From IMG/VR virus record IMGVR_UViG_3300010885_006637, positions 1 through 34,897 of that record: a DNA stretch of 34,897 nucleotides. One strand, written 5' to 3'. Positions 23,807 through 30,356 of this stretch are shown here, in pieces. Made by a program: the position numbers and the translations under genes. Source of the stretch: a virus. Positions within the stretch are counted from its first letter, which is position 1, and each line of letters opens with the position of its first letter. The notes beneath the pieces are model-generated. The model was not told the DNA's origin. It saw nothing but the letters and a program-made list of their open reading frames with translations, and made no database searches.

Positions 23807-25075
23807 TTATTTATTAAATTTAACCAACTTGCCTTTCGGCGGTTTGAAGTTCCGATTCTCCGTCACCAGCCACAGAGTATCGATGCCAGTTTCCCACCTT
23901 GGTTTATCTTCAACGTAGCCATCAGTAAAGATCACCAGACAATCCGGTGTGTACTTCTTATCTTTCAGGTAGTCCGACACGCACGACACCATAGTGCCGC
24001 CACCGCCCATTGGCTTAAGAATATCTTTGATGTTAGGTGAGTCACCTGCAAACACCTGCTCACCATGTACCTCTGTATCCCACCACAGTATTCTCACCGT
24101 GTCTGGCTTACACACATCACAGATCACCTGCAACTGATAAGCGAACGCGCCCAACTCCTCTGTGCCAATAGACCCAGACGTGTCGATGCTTACGCATACC
24201 TCAGTCAATGTCTCTGTGTCCTCGCTTGGTGCGTAAATGTCATTAGCCAAGAGATTGCGATTAAACCTACGCCATGTCAGCTCGTCCTTACCTCGCACGT
24301 TGTTAGATACAAAGTCGCGGAACTCGTCCTTCCAGTTGATCGGTATCTCCAATGACTGACTTATCTCACGCGGGATGTTAGCTCCGAGACGACCTGCCAA
24401 CATACCGCCCTCACGCAACGCCCGACCTACCTTCTCCTCGAACTCCTTCAACTCCTTGACATCTTTGCCATTGGCTCCGGTCATGTCATGCTCATCGCTG
24501 TCCTGAACGGTGACTTGTTTGCCATTGATGTTTATGACTTCACCCTGACCTGAACCGTTAGTCTCATCACCATCGTCAGACTCACAGCTCCCACCTCCGC
24601 CACCACTACCTTTCTGCTTACGTTGTGGATTCTGTTTCTGTAGTTCGTTGTATATCTCACGCACCGCCCACCCATCGAACTTGTGATCTATGATTGCGCT
24701 CTCAGGTAACTTGCACAATGGTTGCGATTGATGCTGACCTTTGATGTTATCGATGATGTTGTTAACGACTATATCCATCGACACGTTAGCTAGAACGTGA
24801 TCCTCCTTCATCAAGTCTTTATGTCTGTGGATATGTAGTAACGCTACATGCAGATTCTCATGCAGCACCACCGCCCTCGCCTCCTCGTCAGACAAGGTAG
24901 CCATAAACTCCTTGCCATAACGCTTGTTCTCACCATCGGTGTATGCGGTAGGTATACCTTCAACCACTTCGCTGTTACCCATCAGCATCACGCTACCATA
25001 CAACGCTGTCTCTGGATGACGCATCATGATGATGTGATTCTTCTTCAGTCTTTCTTCGTCTGATAGATATGACAT
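23807..25075 (-). CDS. HExxH metallopeptidase-like plus VWA protein (DUF2201/CobT-like)
   Basis: 422 residues in two parts. The N-terminal part has VVLHENLHVALLHIHRH, an HExxH zinc motif at 72-76, in the arrangement of DUF2201 N-terminal domains. A Gly/Ser/Asp-rich linker spans about 155-180. The C-terminal part is VWA-like with a full MIDAS start, V-S-I-D298-T-S-G-S302, a later Thr in GGGGTMV, and F-T-D-G-Y at 383-387. VWA proteins of this kind work with MoxR-family AAA+ ATPases; that ATPase is encoded 14 nt upstream. Whether the zinc site is proteolytic cannot be told from sequence. Confidence 0.85.
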   Translation of the reverse strand: MSYLSDEERLKKNHIIMMRHPETALYGSVMLMGNSEVVEGIPTAYTDGENKRYGKEFMATLSDEEARAVVLHENLHVALLHIHRHKDLMKEDHVLANVSMDIVVNNIIDNIKGQHQSQPLCKLPESAIIDHKFDGWAVREIYNELQKQNPQRKQKGSGGGGGSCESDDGDETNGSGQGEVININGKQVTVQDSDEHDMTGANGKDVKELKEFEEKVGRALREGGMLAGRLGANIPREISQSLEIPINWKDEFRDFVSNNVRGKDELTWRRFNRNLLANDIYAPSEDTETLTEVCVSIDTSGSIGTEELGAFAYQLQVICDVCKPDTVRILWWDTEVHGEQVFAGDSPNIKDILKPMGGGGTMVSCVSDYLKDKKYTPDCLVIFTDGYVEDKPRWETGIDTLWLVTENRNFKPPKGKLVKFNK

Positions 25076-25089
25076 AATATTTTCCTAGG

Positions 25090-26226
25090 TTATAGATACT
25101 TGTAGTTGTCTTTAGTCCATGCCTTAACATCATCATTGTTAGCGGCAAGTTTAGTAGTGCGTTTATTACCCATCAACATAGTGAAGAATACTGACTGCAA
25201 CTCGCTGTGATTCATACGCTTGACGAACTTCATGTACTGAGACAACTCGTCCTGTGTTTGTAAGTCATCCACCGCGTTGAACATCATCATGCAAAGTGCA
25301 GCCATATCGTTTGGCATGGGTACACCCTCTGGGTTAGCAACCACGTCCTTAGTTTTAATAACCTGCGACTCCATCTCCATAAAGACAGACAACGCTTTCG
25401 CCGCCGCTAAACCGATTGTTCCTGCAAGTAACACTTCAGCCACCTGTGAACCCAAAACTTCGCGGTTAGTTACGATACGATTGGCTTTGTACAACGAACG
25501 TGGTGACACGAACGACACCGCCTGTCCTGCCTTGGTTGGATTAAATATAAACTCATTGTTCTCTTGCCCACCATCCATGTATGACGCTAAGCAACGTGGA
25601 TTCATAGCAACGAACGAACGCAAAGTAACTGACACGCCATTCTCACCCGCCCAGATATTCCAACGCCGCGCATCGGGTTTCTCCATACGGAATAAACAAA
25701 TACGATTACCCTGATGTGCCTGTACGAAATCACCTACGCCATCGCTTCCGTTGTTACTTGTTCCAAACACCATAGAACCCATAGGTAACGATACGTCACC
25801 CACCATACGTTCTAGCATTAGTCGAGTAAACAACACACCCATAGACTTAGGAACTTTGAACGCCTCGTCAAGCATTATGATCTTGGGCTTGTCGCTGCCC
25901 ATGTTGAACAATGAACCAACGTACTGCTCAAGTGCCTTTGTTGCATGGTTAGGAATAGTAGCTGCTATGTCCATGTGATCTTTTGCCGGACAGTCAACGT
26001 AAATATATTCGTACTTGTCCGATGCGAACACGTCTTTGGGTTTGCGCCACTTGTCGCCGTTTTTCTCAGCGATCAGCTTTAAGACAGAAGTCTTGCCAAC
26101 TCCGGGTTCACTCACTATGATTGGTGTGATGTGAGAATCTTCTCCCTCAACTGTCTGGGATAGGATTGGAACAACTGTCGCCGCTTGGTCGATAGTGATT
26201 GTTTGTGTGAAGTTTATTTTTGACAT
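25090..26226 (-). CDS. MoxR-family AAA+ ATPase
   Basis: 378 residues. Walker A EPGVGKTS at 40-47, Walker B KIIMLDEA at 115-122, sensor-1 GTSNNG at 155-160 and an R-I-C-L-F-R-M strand soon after are all in MoxR-like spacing; a helical C-terminal lid follows. MoxR ATPases remodel or activate partner complexes and are usually encoded beside a VWA protein, as here. ATG 26226 has AAAGG 8 nt upstream. The gene lies between a DUF3150-like gene and the HExxH-VWA gene, forming a compact cassette. The substrate in this phage is unknown. Confidence 0.85.
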   Translation of the reverse strand: MSKINFTQTITIDQAATVVPILSQTVEGEDSHITPIIVSEPGVGKTSVLKLIAEKNGDKWRKPKDVFASDKYEYIYVDCPAKDHMDIAATIPNHATKALEQYVGSLFNMGSDKPKIIMLDEAFKVPKSMGVLFTRLMLERMVGDVSLPMGSMVFGTSNNGSDGVGDFVQAHQGNRICLFRMEKPDARRWNIWAGENGVSVTLRSFVAMNPRCLASYMDGGQENNEFIFNPTKAGQAVSFVSPRSLYKANRIVTNREVLGSQVAEVLLAGTIGLAAAKALSVFMEMESQVIKTKDVVANPEGVPMPNDMAALCMMMFNAVDDLQTQDELSQYMKFVKRMNHSELQSVFFTMLMGNKRTTKLAANNDDVKAWTKDNYKYL

Positions 26227-26252
26227 GATGCTACCTTTCGTGTGTGGTTAAA

Positions 26253-27164
26253 TTAAATACTACGTGGCATAAACTTGGACAGAATGTCGTCCACCTCATC
26301 TTTGACCTGCGAACGCGCTGCGTCTGACTCACGTAACATGTCAGCATCAACACCTCGCAATGCCATCTCCAACTGAGTGATGACGCCGGATAACTTAGCA
26401 TCACCTGTCAGATTAAAGTCTTTGTACACATGGCAATACTCTTTAGCCTTCGCCACCGTGCCTTCATATATCTTGCGGCGTTTCTGTTTCATCTCACCGT
26501 CCTTGCCCATGTACTCGTCAACGTCACAGCAATGGGACAAACTCTCCATCACCTCAACCAACCGATCTATCTGGTCGTTCAGGATGCCCTGAACTATTGT
26601 TTCCGCTTGTTGGTTGTAATGGTTGTTTAAGTCATCAGCCAAGTCTTGTGCTATCGCACAGCGATAGTCGCCCACCGGAATCTCGCTTGTATATAGAGTG
26701 ACTCCGAACTTGCTCCGCACTTCAGCCACATCTGGGTAGTCGTTGCGGTTGAACATCTGACCTTGTGCGAACGCCATGTTGGAGACGGTCGCCGCATAGT
26801 TGTTACAGAACTCATCTAGCAGACGCTCGAACTCTGCCTTGTGGTCGTGGAACTCCTGCATGAACTTGGGTAGAGATACGTGCGGCAGATAGTCCTGCGC
26901 TTTATTCCACGGGTAAGTTGTTCTCTGCATCCAGTTATAGATAGTCTGGCGATAGTTCAGTAGATTCTTGTGATCTATGTTGTTGGCAAGTAGATTCTTA
27001 ACGAACCTGCCCGCGTTCTGATCGGCTTTCTTTGCGGTAGTAACCTCATTACTGATGACTCTGTCCTGCTTGGTCGCTGACCATACGTTGACCTCAACCG
27101 ATACCAATAGACCTGCGGTTGCAAGTGACGTTACGTGCTGCGGTTTGTTTAAGGAGATATTCAT
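26253..27164 (-). CDS. DUF3150-like protein, first gene of MoxR/VWA cassette
   Basis: 303 residues from ATG 27164 (MNISLNKPQHVTSLA...), chosen because AAAGG lies 8 nt upstream; the longer frame would start within a promoter's transcript start. The protein is mostly helical, with patterns such as KQDRVIS, GRFVKNLLANN, an LPKFMQEFHDHK segment and FNRNDYPDVAEVRSKFG near the middle. These resemble DUF3150 proteins, which are often encoded next to MoxR and VWA genes in phages; I am moderately sure. No catalytic motif. Cys-Cys at 'SHCCDVDEY' is notable. It probably completes a three-part complex with the two genes downstream. Confidence 0.65.
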   Translation of the reverse strand: MNISLNKPQHVTSLATAGLLVSVEVNVWSATKQDRVISNEVTTAKKADQNAGRFVKNLLANNIDHKNLLNYRQTIYNWMQRTTYPWNKAQDYLPHVSLPKFMQEFHDHKAEFERLLDEFCNNYAATVSNMAFAQGQMFNRNDYPDVAEVRSKFGVTLYTSEIPVGDYRCAIAQDLADDLNNHYNQQAETIVQGILNDQIDRLVEVMESLSHCCDVDEYMGKDGEMKQKRRKIYEGTVAKAKEYCHVYKDFNLTGDAKLSGVITQLEMALRGVDADMLRESDAARSQVKDEVDDILSKFMPRSI

Positions 27165-27219
27165 CTCTATACCTTTCTGTGTGATTAAATAGAACTTCAT
27201 GTGACGCTGAACTGCTAAG

Positions 27220-27396
27220 TTAATGTTGCTGGTAATTACCTCGTCCACCATTTATAAGTATATCATAACTTGACATATTATACAAGCGAATTACTCCACT
27301 TTTATATATGTACCTGTGAGCTAAGAATGCCCCCAACGACATCAAGCTGATCGCAACCAGCGCTGCCGCGCAAAACAAACGAAGCCAGTTGCTCAT
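27220..27396 (-). CDS. 58-aa single-span membrane protein
   Basis: ATG 27396 overlaps the previous stop (ATGA at 27396-27393) and follows GGAGGGTGAAGG. The product begins MSNWLRLFCAAALVAISLMS and has one hydrophobic span (about 7-26), then H-R-Y-I-Y-K-S-G and a hydrophilic tail. Its last third overlaps the DNA of a sigma70-like promoter for the MoxR cassette (27257-27285). Cytoplasmic-membrane location is likely. Function unknown. Confidence 0.6.
   Translation of the reverse strand: MSNWLRLFCAAALVAISLMSLGAFLAHRYIYKSGVIRLYNMSSYDILINGGRGNYQQH
27257..27285 (-). promoter_or_regulatory. Sigma70-like promoter for the DUF3150/MoxR/VWA cassette
   Basis: On the minus strand TTGTAT (27280-27285) is separated by exactly 17 nt from TATACT (27257-27262); the start point would be near 27250, giving a leader of about 85 nt before ATG 27164. 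It lies within the 58-aa membrane-protein gene. The spacer carries part of a CTTG...CAAG inverted pair (27269-27286). Confidence 0.6.
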
Positions 27397-27614
27397 GCCT
27401 TCACCCTCCTCACCGAGATCATCTTCTCGTTATCCGACTTATCGAATACCTCGAAGCCATCCTCAATTGATTTAACTTCCCACGTACCATCAGCGATACA
27501 GTCAAGTGACTGACTTAACTTGTTCACCAAGGCAGTTTTACGGTTCAGGCGTACATGAAGTGTTAAAACCCAAACGCCCAATACAACGGTCGCTATCTCA
27601 TATAGTGTGTTCAT
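27393..27614 (-). CDS. 73-aa membrane-anchored protein
   Basis: N-terminal hydrophobic helix (YEIATVVLGVWVLTLHVRL, residues 5-23) followed by a basic stop-transfer N-R-K-T and a soluble domain with alternating strands (WEVKSIEDGFEVFD). It starts at ATG 27614, overlapping the preceding stop as ATGA, and ends ATGA into the 58-aa membrane gene. Two neighbouring small membrane proteins in one operon suggest a membrane-directed function such as exclusion or host modulation, by inference. Confidence 0.62.
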   Translation of the reverse strand: MNTLYEIATVVLGVWVLTLHVRLNRKTALVNKLSQSLDCIADGTWEVKSIEDGFEVFDKSDNEKMISVRRVKA

Positions 27615-27958
27615 ACATGCTGCCTCTCGTTTCCTTGTTGACGCAACTCATCATCCCCACGCATGGGCAGATGTTTAATCTTGTCAAGTATCTCTTCCAC
27701 TTCACCATCATTGAGATTGCCCTCAACGTCCTGTGTGATAGGAGTGTCATAGCACAACTCATAAGTGTGATTGTCTGCCTTGATCGCAAAGGTAATGACA
27801 GCCAACTCCCATAGTCCCTCGTCCCCTCCGTAGGTATGCTCTCCCTTGACGACTGACGCTCCGTACCCATTGGCAAAGCGGTATATCTTTTGTATTGCAC
27901 CGCTCTCTAGTGGTCGTGCATCTACTGGCACATATAAACCTTCATCCGTCATATCCAT
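27611..27958 (-). CDS. 115-aa protein, function unknown
   Basis: ATG 27958 is favoured over ATG 27952 because AGGGAGG stands 5 nt upstream of it; the second overlaps the upstream stop as ATGA. The product begins MDMTDEGLYVPVDARPLESG, has aromatic/Gly-rich strands (KIYRFANGYGASVVKG, ELAVITFAI) and an acidic helix (DGEVEEILDKIKHL) near the end. No family recognised. Probably a small alpha/beta protein. Confidence 0.6.
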   Translation of the reverse strand: MDMTDEGLYVPVDARPLESGAIQKIYRFANGYGASVVKGEHTYGGDEGLWELAVITFAIKADNHTYELCYDTPITQDVEGNLNDGEVEEILDKIKHLPMRGDDELRQQGNERQHV

Positions 27959-28095
27959 CCCAACCTCCCTTTAACTTTGTTGATGTGCGCAAACAAATAC
28001 TCGCGCTCCCAGATAGTGCCTTTCTGCCGTCTGAGTATCCGCTTGGTGTCGCGTATTGTTTGTTTAATTGACTGCTTATTGTTACGTACATTCAT
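27949..28095 (-). CDS. 48-aa basic protein, function unknown
   Basis: ATG 28095 overlaps the stop of the 27-aa gene (ATGA at 28095-28092). The product, starting MNVRNNKQSIKQTIRDTKRI, is very rich in Lys and Arg with an amphipathic helix and a W-E-R-E-Y-L-F-A-H segment. It would bind nucleic acid or an acidic partner, going by charge. The longer frame from 28152 lies within the 27-aa gene and lacks a ribosome site. Confidence 0.55.
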   Translation of the reverse strand: MNVRNNKQSIKQTIRDTKRILRRQKGTIWEREYLFAHINKVKGRLGWI

Positions 28096-28175
28096 ACCCC
28101 ACCCCATACAACCATCCATGCCAATAACACCGACATGCCCACCATTACCCATAACAACACCTCATCCATATTCAT
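28092..28175 (-). CDS. 27-aa hydrophobic membrane peptide
   Basis: A very short frame: ATG 28175 preceded by AAGGGAGG about 8 nt upstream, TGA at 28094-28092. It overlaps the upstream stop (ATGA at 28175-28172) and the next start (ATGA at 28095-28092). The peptide begins MNMDEVLLWVMVGMSVLLAW and is almost entirely one membrane span. Overlap on both sides and a strong ribosome site argue that it is translated despite its size. Role unknown. Confidence 0.5.
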   Translation of the reverse strand: MNMDEVLLWVMVGMSVLLAWMVVWGGV

Positions 28176-28390
28176 TTCACTAACCCTCCCTTGTTGTTGA
28201 TGCCTTGTAAGTCTGTGATGTCTGTCACCATCACGTAGTTACTCTTGTGCATTGGCACAACACAACGCCTAATCCCCAACGCTGCGCTGTCTCCGCATGG
28301 CATACAAGTCTTGTATCCCAACGCCCAACGACCGTGAGCCACGGGTGAGCCACATATAATGCAAGGTCGTGTGTGATTCTCTTCAGCCAT
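28172..28390 (-). CDS. 72-aa zinc-binding protein
   Basis: Two CxxC knuckles: R-P-C-I-I-C-G at residues 9-14 and K-T-C-M-P-C-G at about 28-33, with Gly after each pair, typical of a treble-clef or zinc-ribbon. A third Cys follows in I-R-R-C. The middle contains A-H-G-R-W-A-L-G-Y. It starts at ATG 28390, overlapping the previous gene by 8 nt. Small zinc proteins in early phage operons commonly bind host proteins or DNA; which applies here is unknown. Confidence 0.66.
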   Translation of the reverse strand: MAEENHTRPCIICGSPVAHGRWALGYKTCMPCGDSAALGIRRCVVPMHKSNYVMVTDITDLQGINNKGGLVK

Positions 28391-28679
28391 AGTGTTTCCC
28401 CTCGAACAAGTCTAGTTGCTTATGCTGCTTTATTAACTCCAAGTCATCTAAGTATTCCTTGAGCCATACAACGTGTAGTTCTGGGTGTGTTACGTACAAA
28501 TGCTCAGGTGGTGGATATACCCGCAGTAGAGTCATAACGCGCTGCGCTGCGTCTATGTCTACGCCGTAACGGAAGAACACATCCTCTTTAATTAGTTCAT
28601 CCATTGATAGGTTTGGTGGCTCATTGAAACTAAAGAATTGTTCCTGTGCCTCGATCATTGCCTGTTTTAGTTTGCCCAT
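28383..28679 (-). CDS. 98-aa helical protein, function unknown
   Basis: ATG 28679 (MGKLKQAMIEAQEQFFSFNE...) is chosen: it follows GAGGTG and begins 1 nt after the preceding stop. The protein is helical, with L-S-M-D-E-L-I-K-E-D, A-A-Q-R-V-M-T-L-L and a C-terminal W-L-K-E-Y-L-D-D-L-E-L-I segment. It ends K-Q-L-D-L-F-E-G, reminiscent of a clamp-binding-type Q-L-x-L-F peptide, though that is a weak resemblance. Function unknown. Confidence 0.6.
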   Translation of the reverse strand: MGKLKQAMIEAQEQFFSFNEPPNLSMDELIKEDVFFRYGVDIDAAQRVMTLLRVYPPPEHLYVTHPELHVVWLKEYLDDLELIKQHKQLDLFEGKHYG

Positions 28680-28680
28680 G

Positions 28681-28863
28681 TCACACCTCATCTAATGAAT
28701 TTGTTGGATCACAGAACGAACAACCGAACTCGCCGCACTTGTGATAATGGATGTTTCTCTCTTCTTTCTCTTTACGCAATATGACTGCTAAGTCTGAACT
28801 ACGTGGGCCTTTCCATTGCGTGGGTTGTTTGCTTTCTATGTCATACAAGTATGGGTTTTCCAT
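28681..28863 (-). CDS. 60-aa cysteine-containing protein, first gene of the leftward operon
   Basis: ATG 28863 (MENPYLYDIESKQPTQWKG...) has AAAGG 6 nt upstream. A longer frame from 28989 would run through the promoter and the palindromic element, so it is rejected. The C-terminal part H-Y-H-K-C-G-E-F-G-C-S-F-C-D could bind zinc with C43, C48 and C51 plus His. As the first gene after a strong promoter it is probably expressed early. Function unknown. Confidence 0.6.
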   Translation of the reverse strand: MENPYLYDIESKQPTQWKGPRSSDLAVILRKEKEERNIHYHKCGEFGCSFCDPTNSLDEV

Positions 28864-28880
28864 AACTAACCTTTCTATGT

Positions 28881-28910
28881 AATTCAGGTATGCCTGAAGT
28901 GTTAAATAAC
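28881..28910 (-). promoter_or_regulatory. Palindromic element copy 1 (operator candidate)
   Basis: A 30-bp element with near-palindrome TTCAGGTATGCCTGAA (28883-28898) and a GTGTTAAATAAC flank; 26 of 30 bases match copy 2 at 29491. It lies in the leader between the strong leftward promoter and ATG 28863, where a bound protein would act as roadblock or the RNA could fold. Confidence 0.6.
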
Positions 28911-28960
28911 TTTGCTGCCGCTTGTGCCTTAGGGCTGATACATTGCCCCTTGACACTATA

Positions 28961-28989
28961 ATTATACCATTATTTGACATATAAGTCAA
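28961..28989 (-). promoter_or_regulatory. Strong sigma70-like promoter of the leftward operon
   Basis: On the minus strand TTGACT (28984-28989), a 17-nt spacer and a consensus TATAAT (28961-28966). The start point is predicted near 28954, about 90 nt before ATG 28863. A TTGAC-N6-GTCAA inverted repeat (28974-28989) overlaps the -35 and spacer, so a repressor could block it. Confidence 0.75.
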
Positions 28990-29007
28990 CCTAGTTGTGT
29001 GAGACTT

Positions 29008-29382
29008 TTGTTCTGGGTGTGTAGGGAAAACCGGAACAAGAATTTACTACATGTATTAAGAATGAGGGGTTTTGTTCTGGTTTTTTTGTGTTGCCGGAAC
29101 AGTAAGAAATGGCTGAAATGCCGCGTAAACACTAGGTTTTCTTCTTTTATTTATTTAAGTATCTACTATATATAGTGTTCTGTTCTGGGAGAGAAAAAGG
29201 GTATGGCTGGCTGGGAGTGTTTTTTGATGCACTTGCCGCGAAGGACGTTCAACCTGAAAAAAACACTGTTTTTGCCCATACCCCCTAAAATGACCAGAAC
29301 ACCGGAACAAGTGCGTAAGTCGTTGATTTAAAAGGCGAAATCCTGTTCCGTAGCCAGAACAACAACACAGTTGTCAGAACAG
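29008..29382. repeat. Array of about ten CCRGAACAA-type 9-bp repeats
   Basis: Plus-orientation copies: 29031-29039, 29094-29102, 29294-29301, 29302-29310, 29354-29362, 29374-29382. Inverse copies (TTGTTCTGG type): 29008-29016, 29072-29080, 29180-29188, and 29343-29350 (8 bp). Two inverted pairs (29008/29031 and 29072/29094) have 13-14 nt between arms and the same T/G asymmetry, TTCTGG left and CCGGAA right. Iteron-like binding sites or RNA hairpins are possible. Confidence 0.8.
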
Positions 29383-29490
29383 TTTTTAACCCCAATTACG
29401 TCATTTACACAAACGGTAGATGATAGGGCTAAAAAGTGTCGCCTAATTATATAACTAGCGCGTCTCTACGTTGGGCGTCATCTATGAGTT

Positions 29491-29520
29491 AATTCAGGTA
29501 TACCTGAAGTGTTATTTAGC
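29491..29520 (-). promoter_or_regulatory. Palindromic element copy 2 (operator candidate)
   Basis: A perfect 16-bp palindrome TTCAGGTATACCTGAA (29493-29508) with AA on the left and GTGTTATTTAGC on the right. It sits between the repeat array and the GC-rich palindromes. A TATAAT is present about 40 bp downstream on the minus strand (29448-29453), without a good -35 box, so activation by a bound protein is conceivable. Confidence 0.65.
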
Positions 29521-29531
29521 GGGCTTGGGTC

Positions 29532-29559
29532 AGCGCGTTCGCGCTTGCTCGCGCGCGAG
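29532..29559. repeat. Two adjacent GC-rich palindromes
   Basis: AGCGCGTTCGCGCT (29532-29545) is a perfect 14-nt palindrome, and CTCGCGCGCGAG (29548-29559) is a perfect 12-nt palindrome 2 nt away. They stand out against the AT-rich surroundings. They may be protein sites, cruciforms or an RNA structure. Confidence 0.7.
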
Positions 29560-29589
29560 GACAAACAACTGGTTTCAAATCGCAGGGCG

Positions 29590-29620
29590 AAAAAAAACCC
29601 TAGCCTTTCGGCTAGGGTTT
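29590..29620 (-). terminator. Rho-independent terminator of the 217-aa gene
   Basis: AAACCCTAGCC (29595-29605) and GGCTAGGGTTT (29610-29620) form a perfect 11-bp stem. On the minus strand the loop is GAAA and the stem runs into eight T (29597-29590). It begins 6 nt past the stop of the minus-strand gene at 29627. Confidence 0.92.
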
Positions 29621-29626
29621 CAGGTA

Positions 29627-30277
29627 TTACTTAGTCACTTCAAGTTTTACCTTGAAAGCTATGATCGCAGCGTCAAGTGCTTTGCTGTTAGCTGTTGGAT
29701 CATTACCGCGTGATTCAGCAGACTTGCATCGCGTTTTCAATGTATCAAGAGTCTTTTCAACGAATTCACCGAAAGACAATGTTGCTGCTCTTGTCTGCGA
29801 CTCTGGATTTCTTTCGCGTAATACTTTCTTAGCTGCTAACTTCAGATCAGCTAACCTGCCAGAGCAGTATTTATTGACGCGATCACGTAGATCATAAGTG
29901 ACGCGATACTTAGCAGGATCGTCGTTTTTCATCGCACCGATCTGCTGCTGACTATAAGAGAATGCAACAGCTACATTCAGCTTGTACTGCTCTTTCGGTG
30001 CGTCGCCCGATAATTGATCTAGTGGAATATAGTTACCATCAACTACACCGAATATAGTTTCAGCATACTTAGGCAACTCACTCGCACGTTGACGAAAGCC
30101 TTCATTCAGTTCGACCCTTGCTTCTGGTGGGCAATCTTCGGGAAAGCCTGCAATGTTATCCAGCGCCCATGCACCGTCTGCACGTATCGCGTCTGCACGC
30201 TTAGCGACGTTATAACCAAAGTCTGACAATGATTTGTAAGACTGCTCAAAAGATACTGCGGATTTTGCTTTTGACAT
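29627..30277 (-). CDS. 216-aa phage protein with its own promoter and terminator, function unknown
   Basis: ATG 30277 (MSKAKSAVSFEQSYKSLSD...) has AAGGTGA 6 nt upstream; the frame extends 3 codons to a GTG but that overlaps the ribosome site. The protein is helical and polar, with repeated basic-acidic segments (GFRQRASELPKYAE, RDRVNKYCSGRLADLKLAAKKVL) and a C-terminal helix rich in Ala and Lys. No membrane span or catalytic motif. It is monocistronic between a promoter with palindromic element copy 3 and a strong terminator, next to the repeat array. That isolation suits a regulator or an origin- or repeat-binding protein, an inference only. Confidence 0.7.
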   Translation of the reverse strand: MSKAKSAVSFEQSYKSLSDFGYNVAKRADAIRADGAWALDNIAGFPEDCPPEARVELNEGFRQRASELPKYAETIFGVVDGNYIPLDQLSGDAPKEQYKLNVAVAFSYSQQQIGAMKNDDPAKYRVTYDLRDRVNKYCSGRLADLKLAAKKVLRERNPESQTRAATLSFGEFVEKTLDTLKTRCKSAESRGNDPTANSKALDAAIIAFKVKLEVTK

Positions 30278-30325
30278 GATAGTCACCTTTCAAAATATCG
30301 GTGCTGAATTGCATCCGATAATTAA

Positions 30326-30355
30326 GTTATACACCATAGCTGGGTCATTAATCAA
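30326..30355 (-). promoter_or_regulatory. Promoter of the 216-aa gene
   Basis: On the minus strand TTGATT (30350-30355), an 18-nt spacer and TATAAC (30326-30331), with the start point near 30319. Palindromic element copy 3 begins 1 nt upstream of the -35 box, the position of an activator or repressor site. Confidence 0.6.
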
Positions 30356-30356
30356 G

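Larger units (their letters stand above)
28864..29626. other. Non-coding control region, candidate replication origin
   Basis: 763 bp without a convincing gene. Reading rightward: palindromic element copy 1, the leftward promoter, a mixed-orientation 9-bp repeat array (29008-29382), an AT-rich stretch at about 29134-29178 with a perfect 12-bp palindrome ACTATATATAGT (29165-29176), palindromic element copy 2 (29491-29520), two GC-rich palindromes (29532-29559) and a terminator (29595-29620). Repeats flanking an AT-rich segment with a promoter is the usual build of a phage replication origin. Function is inferred. Confidence 0.6.

Noticed and set aside
27165-27251. 29-codon N-terminal extension of the DUF3150-like gene
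   Set aside because: The extension starts at the predicted transcript start of the internal promoter and lacks a ribosome site; ATG 27164 has AAAGG at proper distance.
27270-27298. Plus-strand promoter starting with TTGACA at 27270
   Set aside because: No acceptable -10 box at 16-18 nt, and no plus-strand gene follows.
28864-28989. Upstream extension of the 60-aa gene to 102 aa
   Set aside because: It would translate through a consensus -10 box, the leader and the palindromic element, while ATG 28863 has a good ribosome site.
29008-29382. CRISPR array
   Set aside because: Repeats are only 9 bp, in mixed orientation and irregularly spaced, with no cas operon; the Cas4-like gene has a phage recombination context.
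29448-29453. Minus-strand promoter based on TATAAT next to palindromic copy 2
   Set aside because: No -35 box or extended -10 is present; kept only as a comment under the element.
29471-29713. 80-aa plus-strand frame
   Set aside because: It runs through the palindromic element, GC-rich palindromes and a terminator, and into the opposing gene; no ribosome site.
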